Shown here: piece after piece, positions 12,591 to 20,809 of the stretch
Layout of the letters: each line of letters begins with the position of its first letter
How positions within the stretch are numbered: the first letter of the stretch is position 1
NCBI GenBank assembly: GCA_026770595.1
Contig: MU633874.1
Span: forward strand, 1-20,809
Direction of reading: 5' to 3'
Source: Ochromonadaceae sp. CCMP2298
Taxonomy: Eukaryota; Sar; Synurophyceae; Ochromonadales; Ochromonadaceae
Length of the DNA stretch: 20,809 nt
Program-made: the position numbers and the translations under genes
The notes under the pieces: model-generated
The model's database searches: none
What the model was told of the DNA's origin: nothing
Seen by the model: only the letters and a program-made list of their open reading frames with translations

Positions 12591-15500
12591 ATGCTGCTAG
12601 AGTACAATGTGGACACTGTGGACGAGAAGATGGTGCCGATGGCGGTCGAGCTGCGGCGCAGGATAGCCGGGCGAAAGCTCAACGAGTCGCTAGAAGACGG
12701 GACTGTCTCCGCGCGCGACCTGATCCAGCTCAAGGAGAAGAACAGAGTCGAGCGCAAGGAGCACCTGAATGAGCGCATCTCGCACGACTACGCGGGTCTC
12801 CGCGAGCGTGTCACCATCGCGCGTGCGGACCAGCAGCTCCGGGCCGAGGCGCAGCTGAAGGCCCTAGCTCGCGATGTGACCCGCGCCTCCCGCCTGAGCA
12901 AGTCCAAGATCGACTCACTGACGGACCTGGAGCAGCGCATCCTCGCCATGCGCGTGGCCCTTAAGGAGCCCAAGAACGAGCGCGTGGAGGAGGTGATCCA
13001 GAGCCGCCTGGACGTGGACGACAGCCGCCACCTGGAGAGGAAGTTCGGACTCTGCAACTGCTGCGGACGCAAGATCGTGCTAGAGCTGCTCGCCACGCAC
13101 ATCACCATGTGTGAGCGGCGGCGGCACGAGAAGACGCCGCCTAAGATCGCGATCGAGGCATTGGGGAAGAAGGGCAAGGACAGGCGGAGTCCTCAGAAGG
13201 GAAAGGGGATCCTGGGAATTGAGAGCGAGGAGGGGGAGTATGCGCGGCCAGCAGTGTACGACGTAGAGAGCAGCGTGATCAACTCGGTAGCTACCTTCCA
13301 GCCCCAGGCGCCTAGGCACTGCTTGGTACTGAGCAAGGGCGCGACGTGGATCGACTGGCGCTGGCTGCCCCCCATCATCGACGGCGGCCTGGCCGTGACC
13401 AACTACCAAATCAGCTTCCTCGGCCGCCACTCCCTGTTCGACAAGGAGAAGTCCCGCTACCGGCACTGGGACGAGGAGTACACCATGCTGACTACGCGCT
13501 TCTGCTTCGCGCAGCAGGCAGTGGCTCAGACGGAGTTCAGACTGCACAGCCTGCGCGCTGGCTCTGAGTATACGCACTTCCGCATCCGCTGCTGCAACCT
13601 GCGCGGCTGGTCCGAGTGGGCTGAGATGTTACAGGCCGAGGAGCGGGTAGAGGTGGCAGTGGACAGCAAGAACGACTCAGTGTTCTCTATCGACGTGCAG
13701 CCCAGCGATGCGGAGACGCCGAGAGAGGTGATCCGGGGCGGCGGGGAGACCTTTATGGAGAAGCAGCTGCGTCTGAGGCCCTCAGTGGGCAAGATCGTCA
13801 CCACTGCTGAGCCAGAGCCCCCCACGCCCCCGCTGTTCGTGGCCTGCACGCGCACCACCTCTAGCTGCTTCTACCTCGACTGGAGCGCTCCCTACTACGA
13901 CGGAGGGGTGCCTATCGTGGACTACGTGGTGCACTACACAGTGGTGGAGAGGAGGGTCACGGTCACGGACCAGGCTGCGGCCTTCGAGAAGGTCAGAAAG
14001 TACAGCCTGGAGTGCGGGGAGCAGGAGGAGGGCAGTCGCATCAGCACAGTGGTACGGCACATACCTGCAGACACAGACATCAAGAGTGTGTACATCGTGG
14101 CCGTGAACCAGGTAGGCCTCAGCTCAGAAAGGGGGAACCTGAGCCAGGGACTGCACTCCGGCCCCGTCGTGCGCACCCGCGATATCTCCAGGTACGGCCA
14201 GATCAGCCGGGAGCTCGCGCAGGCCGCGGCCACCAAGGGTGAGTTTTTTGACACCAGTTTCTACACGGGCGTTCGGCAGCGGCTGCACCGTGTAGAGCAC
14301 ATGCGTGCACTGACGCTGGAGATCGCCCACACCGAGCCTGATGACGAGGAGGACGAGGAGGAAAAGGTGTGGGCGGCGGTGGTGGAGCTGCGGCGCGTCA
14401 GACAGGCAGAGGCGGCTGCTGCGGCCTACAAGGCGGGGCAGCTGGATCTGGAGGACGGGGACGAAGACTCTGAGGCGGACCTGCTCACCCTCGAGAACGG
14501 CTTCCTCTTCTCCATGCGCCAGCGCAGGCAGCACTTCAAGCGGAAGATCTACGCGCTGGACGGGGACATCCGCGCACTCAACCAGGAGCGCATGTCTATA
14601 GACGCGCACCGCACCAAGTGCACCGTCGAGATGCGCGCCCACGAGAAAAAGCTCCTATCTTACAAATTGGAGGTGGAAAGGCTACGGCAGTACTCGGGCA
14701 ATACCGTAACCTCCTCGGCGCTGGCGGGTTTCTCGATGCAGTACAAGAAGTCCGACTATACGCAGCGCATAGAGGCCGCCCTCGCGCAGGCCCTGCAGGA
14801 CATCGCCCACATAAAGTTCTCAGTGATAGCGGGGGAGAACAGGCGCAAGGAGACGAAGGGCGAGATAGAGCGGACTGAGGAGGCGCGCCTGTTGAGGAGG
14901 GCGCGGTTTCACGAGTTCGAGCAGGCCTGCCACAAGCAGACGCAATTGCTGCAGAAGCTGAAAGGCACGGAGGACAACTCTGCCAAGCTCGCCAAGAAGT
15001 ACTTCCAGAAGCTGCGGGAGTATGTGCAGGAGAGGCAGGGGGTGCGGGGGAAGATTACCAACACGTTGCTGAAGGTCATCACGCGATACCAAAGATCCGC
15101 CTTTCTGAAGTGGAAGTTGGGCGACTTCCAGGCAGCCGACTCGCACGACAAGGCGGCCTTCCTCAGCAAGGGTGGGGTGATGCTGGAGCAGGCGGCAGAG
15201 AAGCGCCTCGAGTTGCAGCTGATGCTGCGCGAGCTGGTGTCCCACACGTCCACGATCAAGCAGAAGATCGACCTGGTGGGGCTGTCCCACGACCGACAGA
15301 AGCGCCTGGTGGCCTCTAAGGACTACAAGGGCATGGAGGAGGGCATCAACCACGCAAACCTGTACCACAAGCGCGGCCTGAAGATGCTCTACGAGGGGGA
15401 CGGGTACGCGCAGCTGTCCAAGTTCGACGCAGCCAAGCACATGTACGAGGCGCAGATCATGTGGATCCGCTCCAGACCCCAGCTGGACCTCAAGGCACTC

Positions 15501-18500
15501 GCACTGTGCCACGGCCGCCTGGGCAAGATGTTCCTCAGCCTGGGGAAGCAGAACCGCGCCATCGTGGAGTTCGACAGGCAGCTCAGTCTGGCGAGGGAGA
15601 TAGACGACAGACCTGAGGAGGCGGATGCGTACTTCGGGCTGGGCTCCGGCTACCTCGCCAACTACGACTACGAGAACGCAGTGAGGTACCTCAACATCGC
15701 GCAAACCCTGCTGAGCGGCCTGGGCAGCGCCGCCAAGTACTCTGGCGCGCTGCGGGCGTTGAAGGAGTGCTTCGAGCGAATGGCCAAGCCAGACAAGGTG
15801 GCCCTGTGCGCTGAGCGAATCGCCGAGGTAGAGGGGGAGATGGAGGACAAGATAAAGCTCCTCAACTTCAAAATCACCGACATGAAAAACAGACTGGTGC
15901 ACACGGCGGCCGAGATCGAGCACATCATAAAGATAGAGCGAACCACCTTCCGGGCCCTGCACCTGAAGCGCATAATCGAGGTGCGCGATGGGGACCTGCG
16001 GGACCTGCAGAATCAGTCCGACACGCAGGAGGAGAGGAGCTCGCAGATCAAGGCCACGTTGGACATGATTGAGAAGGAGGCGACGGAGGCGAGGGAGACG
16101 GACGAGACGGAGTTGTGGTCCATTATGGTGCACGACCAACCGCAGATCGTGGAGGTGGAGGAGCTGAAGACGCGGCTGGCGGCACGGGCCAAGATGGAGA
16201 CGGATTTGCTGGTGTGCGAGCAGGCGGTGCAGAAGGGGCTGCAGGTGCGCATCAGGAATGCAGAAAACGACATAGGGGAGGCGGAGGAGCAGCTCACGCT
16301 GGAGGAGGGGGCGCTCATGACGCACTCACGGCTGGACAAGCCCTTCCGCTGTATGGGCCTGTGCGTCGCGAATGCTGCGGGCAACGAGGTGACTGGCACG
16401 GGCTCTGGGGGGTATGAGGAGTTCGCGGCTGCGGAGGGGCAGCACATCCATATGGTGGACTACCACAGCGGCGCTATCAACCACGTGTACATGGGGGGCA
16501 CAGAGGAGCTCGGGCATACAGGCGTGGTCACCTGCCTACTGCACGACGGCAAGCAGGTGTTCTCGGGTTCCACCGACGAGACCATAATATGCTGGGACAC
16601 CGCCAGAGACAACCGCTGCAGGGTGCGGACATTCCGCGGACACGAGGGCAGTATCGTGGCCCTAGCAGTGGAGGGCACCATGTTGGCCAGCGGGGGGGCG
16701 GACAGCACGCTCAGGCTGTGGGACAAGGCCACAGGGCAGCAGCTGCGCATCGTGTACGGGCACAGCCGCAGCGTGCTCACGCTCGAGATAGGCCCCACCT
16801 GGATGCTGACTGGCTCCACGGACACGGAAGTAAGGGTGTGGAAAATAGCCAAGACGAAGCGCGGGTCCATGAGTGTGGACTGCTCGTACCGCCTTCTGGG
16901 GCATGAGTGCCCAGTGACCTGCGTGCGCTACGGGCAGATGGAGGTGGTATCGGGGGACGTAAAAGGGCGCATTTTTATATGGTGGATGAAGACAGGCGAG
17001 GTGCTGAGGCGCTGCCAGGTGCACAGCGCGCCCATCAAGTGTATGCAGTTTGACGCCCTGCATGTGGTGTCGGGTGCGTGCGACGACACCGTGTGTGTGA
17101 CGGACATAGCTACGGGGGAGGTGCTGCAGAGCCTCAGGGGGCATGAGGGGCACGTGCTGGCGCTGGCTTTCGACTCAGAACGAATCGTGTCCATCGGCGG
17201 GGACAACACTGTCCGCTACTGGCAGTGGGGCAAGCAGTCAGAACCAGAGGACAAGGTGCACGTGCTGGACAAGGGGGAGACCCTCCTGGCCGTGGCGAAG
17301 CGCTACTCCATCACGGTGGGGGAGCTCTCTCGCTGGAACGGCATCACAGACGTGCGGCAGTGCTACGCAGGCATGCCCCTCATCGTGCGCAAGGCAGACC
17401 CCAACAAGCCCACAGACGCCGAGAAGCTGCTGCTGCAGAAGGAGGCCAGAATAGCAGGGGGCGCTAGATTGGCCGAGAAGACTCTGAAGGAGAGCGAGCA
17501 GATGGACTCGCTGCTGGGGGGTAGCGGGCCCAAGTACTCACGGGTGCACAAGATCGCCACGGATATCGACTTCTTCTCTCTGGGCAATAGGCTGTTCGGT
17601 GCTCAGAAGAGGCAGTTGGAACTGTTCCCGGACGGTATCGATCCTAACTTCAACACACAGTCGCTGGCGGGCCGCTTCCGGAGAGAGGCGGCGGCTAAGC
17701 AGGCGGCGGCGGAGACGCAGGGTAGGGGTCTGTCCGAGGTGGGGGTGCAGACTCCAGAGGACGCGGCGGCCATAGAGTTTGCCTTGAAGACGGGCTCTAA
17801 GTTGCGTCCGCGCTTCTTCATCTCTGCGGATAACGAGGAAGAGTGGGGGGACGTGGCTGATGCGCTGGGTGCGGTTATGCTGTCGATGCTGGTGGAGTAC
17901 GAGGCATACGCGGTGGTGATGGAGCAGAAGAGGGCGCTGCGCAACAAGCAGAGCGTCATTGGGCGCATCAATGCGCGCCAGAAGGAGATGGGCGAGGAGG
18001 ACCTACGGGCGGAGGCGGCGGTGCTGGCGGGGCTGGCGGCTGCGGAGGCCGCCGTGGCGGGGGTGGGGGCTGGTGTCTCTCCCCTACAGGACCAGGGCGC
18101 CATCGCCACCACCGCCATCGCCTCTCTGCTTGGCCCTCTGGGCCTGGACTCTGCCGCAGACATGGGCGCGGGCATATCGCACGGCCGACCCAGCACCCCT
18201 CAGGAGTCCGAGTCAGAGGAGGGAACTCCCGACAGGAGGAGGGCAGACAGGAAAAGTGCCAAGCTCTCAAGCACATCGCACAAATCTCTCTCACTCAAGG
18301 CCCCAAGCCCCCTGCTGCGCAACGACACTCTGCGCATTGTGTTCGCCACGCAGGAGGAGGCGGAGGTGCAGGAGAAAGCAGTGGAGGAGCAAAAGAGGCT
18401 GCCCAAAGGCCCTAGGAGGCACTCTGTCTCCCGCCCAACCAGCCCAGAGGTGGAGCGCCCTCTAGAGGTAGCGCGTGACGATGTAGGCTTCGAGTCAGGG

Positions 18501-19862
18501 GAGGCTGTTGCAGAGGAGGCAGGGGAGGGGAGCAGGAGAAGCAGGCGGCCCTCGTCCAAGTCCCTGCGGCGCAACGACACCTTGCGAAATATATTCCCCG
18601 CCCTTCACGAGGCGTCGACCAAGGGGCAGGTGGAGCAGGTGGAGCAGGAGAGGGAGCAGGCAGCGCAGCAGACAGTGTTGATGCCCAGAGGCTCCAGCAG
18701 ATTCTCCATCAAGAGCCCCACAAGCTCCCGCCCAAACACCCCCAAGGCGGGGGCAGGGGCGGGGTCGGACAGCGAGGGCAGCCTGGGGGATTTCCCAGAC
18801 CCAGACCCAGACCCGGGTCCGGTATTTCCCCTCCAGCACGAGAAGAGCGTGCGGCTAATGGGCCGGGGCGAGGACTCCCCCCCCTCCCGCTCCCCCCCCC
18901 GGCCCCCCTCCCGCCTCGATCGCGCCGCCCTCGAGGAGCGCGCGGTCTTCCCCCTGCTGCACGAAAAGAGCGGCAGGTTCCACGGGGAGGGTGCGGGGGA
19001 GACGGGGACAGCGGGTACGGGTGGTGTGGGTGCAGGGAATGAGGCTGTTGCTGAGGGGCGAGCAGGGGGGGGCGGCGCTGGGGCGGGTGTGTCCGAGCCT
19101 GACAACGCTGAGCCTCGTGGCAAGAAAGGCAAAGAAAAGGTCAAGGGAAAGGGGGAGAAGAGCAAAGAGAAGAAGAGTAAGGGTAGGAAGAAGGCAGGCA
19201 GGGACAGTGGCACTGGGACCGATGAGGAGCAGGAGCAGGGGCAGAGGCAGGGGCGGGGGCAGGTGCAGGAGCAGGGGCGTGCTGTCACGCCGGTGGGCCC
19301 GACCTCTGACGCGGCTGATGGGGCGCAGGGGCAGGCGCAGAAGGTCCACAAGCACAAGAGGAAGCGCCACGAGAACGCTGAGGCAGAGGGGGCACAGGCA
19401 GACGCGGGTGGGGGTAGGGGAGTGGGTGGGGGTGCTGGTGCGGCGGAGTCCAAGGGCGAGGGCAAGGGCAGGGGGGGAGCGGGGGCAGAGGGGGACGGAG
19501 GGGCCACCGCCCCTGTGTACGAGCTCTCGCCCGAGCCCACGCCGCGTCCACTGTTCCCCTTCAACCATGAGAAGGAGGAGGGGGGCGCGGGAGGTGTAGG
19601 GGGTATGGGGATCGAGCGACCGACCTCCCGTGGGGCCCCGGGGGTGATGCAGCGACAGAGCTCTTCGCGGGGCTCTTCGCAAGGCAACAAGAGACCTGTG
19701 TGGCCCCCGCAGCACGAGTCCGACGCCTCAGGGGATGAGAGGCCCCTCACGCCCACGCCCGCGATCACGCCCAGGCCGTCTAGGGCGCTGTTCCCCCCCA
19801 CGAGGGAGGGCTCTGCGCTGGTGCCGCCCAAGGAGGAGCCGCTGCGCCTACCACCCATCTAA
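12591..19862 (+). CDS. 2423-aa multidomain protein: C2HC finger, FN3 x2, TPR, WD40, LysM
   Basis: Single open frame from ATG 12591 to TAA 19862; a TAG lies two codons upstream, so the start is well fixed. Domains in order: helical N-terminus; C2HC zinc finger (Cys155, Cys158, His170, Cys174); two FN3-like domains (about 240-347 and 411-527, each with the PP/APxxDGG turn); an acidic segment and long coiled coils (about 565-900); TPR-like helices (about 925-1070); a second coiled coil (about 1080-1290); a WD40 propeller (about 1305-1550) with six clear repeats ending IICWD, LRLWD, VRVWK, IFIWW, VCVTD and VRYWQ; a LysM domain (about 1556-1601, VHVLDKGETLLAVAKRYS); a helical region to about 1800; and a disordered Gly/Pro/Lys-rich tail. 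The tail repeats a [VLI]-F-P-x-x-H-E motif. No signal peptide or transmembrane segment is seen, so an intracellular scaffold is likely; the function is unknown. Confidence 0.88.
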   Translation: MLLEYNVDTVDEKMVPMAVELRRRIAGRKLNESLEDGTVSARDLIQLKEKNRVERKEHLNERISHDYAGLRERVTIARADQQLRAEAQLKALARDVTRASRLSKSKIDSLTDLEQRILAMRVALKEPKNERVEEVIQSRLDVDDSRHLERKFGLCNCCGRKIVLELLATHITMCERRRHEKTPPKIAIEALGKKGKDRRSPQKGKGILGIESEEGEYARPAVYDVESSVINSVATFQPQAPRHCLVLSKGATWIDWRWLPPIIDGGLAVTNYQISFLGRHSLFDKEKSRYRHWDEEYTMLTTRFCFAQQAVAQTEFRLHSLRAGSEYTHFRIRCCNLRGWSEWAEMLQAEERVEVAVDSKNDSVFSIDVQPSDAETPREVIRGGGETFMEKQLRLRPSVGKIVTTAEPEPPTPPLFVACTRTTSSCFYLDWSAPYYDGGVPIVDYVVHYTVVERRVTVTDQAAAFEKVRKYSLECGEQEEGSRISTVVRHIPADTDIKSVYIVAVNQVGLSSERGNLSQGLHSGPVVRTRDISRYGQISRELAQAAATKGEFFDTSFYTGVRQRLHRVEHMRALTLEIAHTEPDDEEDEEEKVWAAVVELRRVRQAEAAAAAYKAGQLDLEDGDEDSEADLLTLENGFLFSMRQRRQHFKRKIYALDGDIRALNQERMSIDAHRTKCTVEMRAHEKKLLSYKLEVERLRQYSGNTVTSSALAGFSMQYKKSDYTQRIEAALAQALQDIAHIKFSVIAGENRRKETKGEIERTEEARLLRRARFHEFEQACHKQTQLLQKLKGTEDNSAKLAKKYFQKLREYVQERQGVRGKITNTLLKVITRYQRSAFLKWKLGDFQAADSHDKAAFLSKGGVMLEQAAEKRLELQLMLRELVSHTSTIKQKIDLVGLSHDRQKRLVASKDYKGMEEGINHANLYHKRGLKMLYEGDGYAQLSKFDAAKHMYEAQIMWIRSRPQLDLKALALCHGRLGKMFLSLGKQNRAIVEFDRQLSLAREIDDRPEEADAYFGLGSGYLANYDYENAVRYLNIAQTLLSGLGSAAKYSGALRALKECFERMAKPDKVALCAERIAEVEGEMEDKIKLLNFKITDMKNRLVHTAAEIEHIIKIERTTFRALHLKRIIEVRDGDLRDLQNQSDTQEERSSQIKATLDMIEKEATEARETDETELWSIMVHDQPQIVEVEELKTRLAARAKMETDLLVCEQAVQKGLQVRIRNAENDIGEAEEQLTLEEGALMTHSRLDKPFRCMGLCVANAAGNEVTGTGSGGYEEFAAAEGQHIHMVDYHSGAINHVYMGGTEELGHTGVVTCLLHDGKQVFSGSTDETIICWDTARDNRCRVRTFRGHEGSIVALAVEGTMLASGGADSTLRLWDKATGQQLRIVYGHSRSVLTLEIGPTWMLTGSTDTEVRVWKIAKTKRGSMSVDCSYRLLGHECPVTCVRYGQMEVVSGDVKGRIFIWWMKTGEVLRRCQVHSAPIKCMQFDALHVVSGACDDTVCVTDIATGEVLQSLRGHEGHVLALAFDSERIVSIGGDNTVRYWQWGKQSEPEDKVHVLDKGETLLAVAKRYSITVGELSRWNGITDVRQCYAGMPLIVRKADPNKPTDAEKLLLQKEARIAGGARLAEKTLKESEQMDSLLGGSGPKYSRVHKIATDIDFFSLGNRLFGAQKRQLELFPDGIDPNFNTQSLAGRFRREAAAKQAAAETQGRGLSEVGVQTPEDAAAIEFALKTGSKLRPRFFISADNEEEWGDVADALGAVMLSMLVEYEAYAVVMEQKRALRNKQSVIGRINARQKEMGEEDLRAEAAVLAGLAAAEAAVAGVGAGVSPLQDQGAIATTAIASLLGPLGLDSAADMGAGISHGRPSTPQESESEEGTPDRRRADRKSAKLSSTSHKSLSLKAPSPLLRNDTLRIVFATQEEAEVQEKAVEEQKRLPKGPRRHSVSRPTSPEVERPLEVARDDVGFESGEAVAEEAGEGSRRSRRPSSKSLRRNDTLRNIFPALHEASTKGQVEQVEQEREQAAQQTVLMPRGSSRFSIKSPTSSRPNTPKAGAGAGSDSEGSLGDFPDPDPDPGPVFPLQHEKSVRLMGRGEDSPPSRSPPRPPSRLDRAALEERAVFPLLHEKSGRFHGEGAGETGTAGTGGVGAGNEAVAEGRAGGGGAGAGVSEPDNAEPRGKKGKEKVKGKGEKSKEKKSKGRKKAGRDSGTGTDEEQEQGQRQGRGQVQEQGRAVTPVGPTSDAADGAQGQAQKVHKHKRKRHENAEAEGAQADAGGGRGVGGGAGAAESKGEGKGRGGAGAEGDGGATAPVYELSPEPTPRPLFPFNHEKEEGGAGGVGGMGIERPTSRGAPGVMQRQSSSRGSSQGNKRPVWPPQHESDASGDERPLTPTPAITPRPSRALFPPTREGSALVPPKEEPLRLPPI
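18339..19808 (+). repeat. Seven dispersed copies of a [VLI]FPxxHE motif in the giant protein tail
   Basis: Coding region for residues about 1917-2406. Motif copies start at residues 1917 (VFATQEE), 2001 (IFPALHE), 2078 (VFPLQHEKS), 2119 (VFPLLHEKS), 2321 (LFPFNHEK), 2370 (VWPPQHES) and 2400 (LFPPTRE). The first two are each preceded by RNDTLR. Spacing is irregular and the intervening sequence is low-complexity, so these look like conserved short linear motifs rather than a simple tandem repeat. Confidence 0.8.
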
Positions 19863-20186
19863 GCGCCCTCTGATGCTTATGAGCATTTAGGGGTATAAGG
19901 GATAGGAATATTGCGGAGGGGGGAAGGGGATTGTATTTGTAGTTTATGTACTGTGTAAAATGATGCCATTAATCGATCGACTATAAACTATTCACTTCTC
20001 TTTTGTCTTACAACCAATAAGGTGTTTTCTACACAATTTATGAGCACTATTTACTATGGAATTCAATCGCAATCCGATCACAGACAGACAGGGACTCGGG
20101 GACTAGGGACTAGGGAAGCCCCCCTCTCCCCCAGCTCTGCATCTGGGCAGGCGTCTCCATTACCGAGACACCGTCACTCTACAGCC
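19863..20186. other. Convergent 3' intergenic region
   Basis: Lies between the stops of the giant gene (+) and the 149-aa gene (-). AT-rich in the middle. TGTAA elements occur on both strands (about 19955 plus; about 20006 minus) and an AATAAG near 20016, any of which might serve as 3' signals. GGGACTA is repeated three times near 20097-20117. No gene is seen. Confidence 0.6.
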
Positions 20187-20636
20187 CTACTGCTCCTGGA
20201 GGAAGCTCTGCGTGTGCAGGGCTAGGTCGGAGGATCCCGCCATGCCGTGCTGCATCAGCCACCGCAGGTTCGCCAGTCGCACCACAGCACCCGCGAAGCT
20301 CGCCGCTGACATGTTAGTGTCCTTGCCCGCAGCGCCCGTGCCGTCCCCGTACAGGTTGGTGCAGCAGGAGAAAATCTCGTCTGCGGCGATGAGCGCGTGC
20401 GCGCCCACTTTGCTGCCGGCCATGGTCTTGAAGCTGCTCCTGCTGTGTGCGTTCGCGTACAGTGTCTGCAGTCGTGAGTTGTTCGCGTTCAGCACAGACT
20501 GCACCTTCAGAATTTCCTCTTCTGGATCGTTTGACCCCGCTTCGTAAAATAGGTCGTTTATGCAGTCCATCCTGATGGTGAAGACCGTGCCACCCATGTA
20601 TTTATTTCCTGGGGAGATGACGGGCAGGGAAGCCAT
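20187..20636 (-). CDS. 149-aa protein of unknown function
   Basis: Complete frame from ATG at 20636 to TAG at 20187. The start has a strong Kozak-like context (CCCGCCATGG on the sense strand). The sequence reads as a compact soluble protein, with mixed helix-like segments such as EEEILKVQSVLNANNSRLQT and VGAHALIAADEIFSCCTNLY, unlike the low-complexity neighbours. It has two adjacent Cys but no zinc-binding spacing, no signal peptide and no transmembrane segment. I do not recognise the family. It is convergent with the giant gene, separated by 324 bp, and its promoter lies in the last 173 bp of the window. It could be an entire small gene or the only exon present of a longer one. Confidence 0.6.
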   Translation of the reverse strand: MASLPVISPGNKYMGGTVFTIRMDCINDLFYEAGSNDPEEEILKVQSVLNANNSRLQTLYANAHSRSSFKTMAGSKVGAHALIAADEIFSCCTNLYGDGTGAAGKDTNMSAASFAGAVVRLANLRWLMQHGMAGSSDLALHTQSFLQEQ

Positions 20637-20809
20637 GGCGGGCGAGTGGCGGGTCTGCCGGCGCAGAGAGTAGGGCGAGGAGCCGAAAAGCCAGACGGAA
20701 GCACAATCAATCTCCGATATCCCAAGTGCCCTTTCGAGCGTCGAACTTAATGTGAGAGGAGCCAGCCACGAATGCTTCCACTTGTAACGGCTCGATTGTC
20801 AGGATTTGT

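Noticed and set aside
14820-16325. 501-aa minus-strand open frame opposite the giant gene
   Set aside because: Leu/His/Arg-rich translation typical of an antisense shadow of GC-rich coiled-coil codons; the plus strand here encodes clear TPR-like and coiled-coil sequence.
18605-19858. 417-aa minus-strand Pro/Ser/Cys-rich open frame
   Set aside because: Antisense of the Gly/Glu/Lys-rich tail; composition explained by the opposite strand, with no domain.

Overview
The window is nuclear DNA from a eukaryote. The best evidence is a minus-strand gene whose seven exons join in frame through six GT-AG introns of 151-227 nt. Coding regions are GC-rich, intergenic DNA is more AT-rich, reading frames are long, and low-complexity expansions are frequent. 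That gene encodes a bacterial-type NAD+-dependent DNA ligase behind a hydrophobic leader and an Arg/Ser stretch. This fits a protist or alga with an organelle-targeted ligase, perhaps a complex-plastid lineage. The exact lineage cannot be fixed from the sequence alone.

Layout. (1) 110-2647 (+): intronless guanylate-binding-protein-like large GTPase with a charged coiled coil, a Cys/His zinc finger and a Gly/Phe tail. (2) 2648-4459: no intact gene. It holds a poly(A) signal, a CCTTACTA tandem repeat, a decayed minus-strand fragment with an aspartic-protease-like DTGS motif, three intron-like segments and a G/T-rich minisatellite. (3) 4460-6256 (+): a 598-aa disordered protein of unknown function whose ATG lies exactly at a splice-acceptor-like site. 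(4) 6257-6943: a second, inverted and broken copy of part of the protease-like fragment, plus C-rich CCCTAAACCCC-like sequence. (5) 11989-6944 (-): the spliced NAD+ ligase, 1307 aa. (6) 11990-12590: divergent intergenic region with an 86-bp-period tandem duplication ending just before the next start codon. (7) 12591-19862 (+): an intronless 2423-aa protein with a C2HC zinc finger, two FN3 domains, coiled coils, TPR-like repeats, a WD40 propeller, a LysM domain and a disordered tail carrying a repeated [VLI]-F-P-x-x-H-E motif. (8) 20636-20187 (-): a 149-aa unrecognised protein, convergent with the giant gene.

No operon logic is expected or seen. The genes look functionally unrelated. The giant WD40/LysM gene and the ligase are divergent across about 600 bp and could share a promoter region. 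The most notable items are the intron-bearing ligA, the giant multidomain protein with its tail motif, and the pair of inverted protease-like relics around the 598-aa gene.
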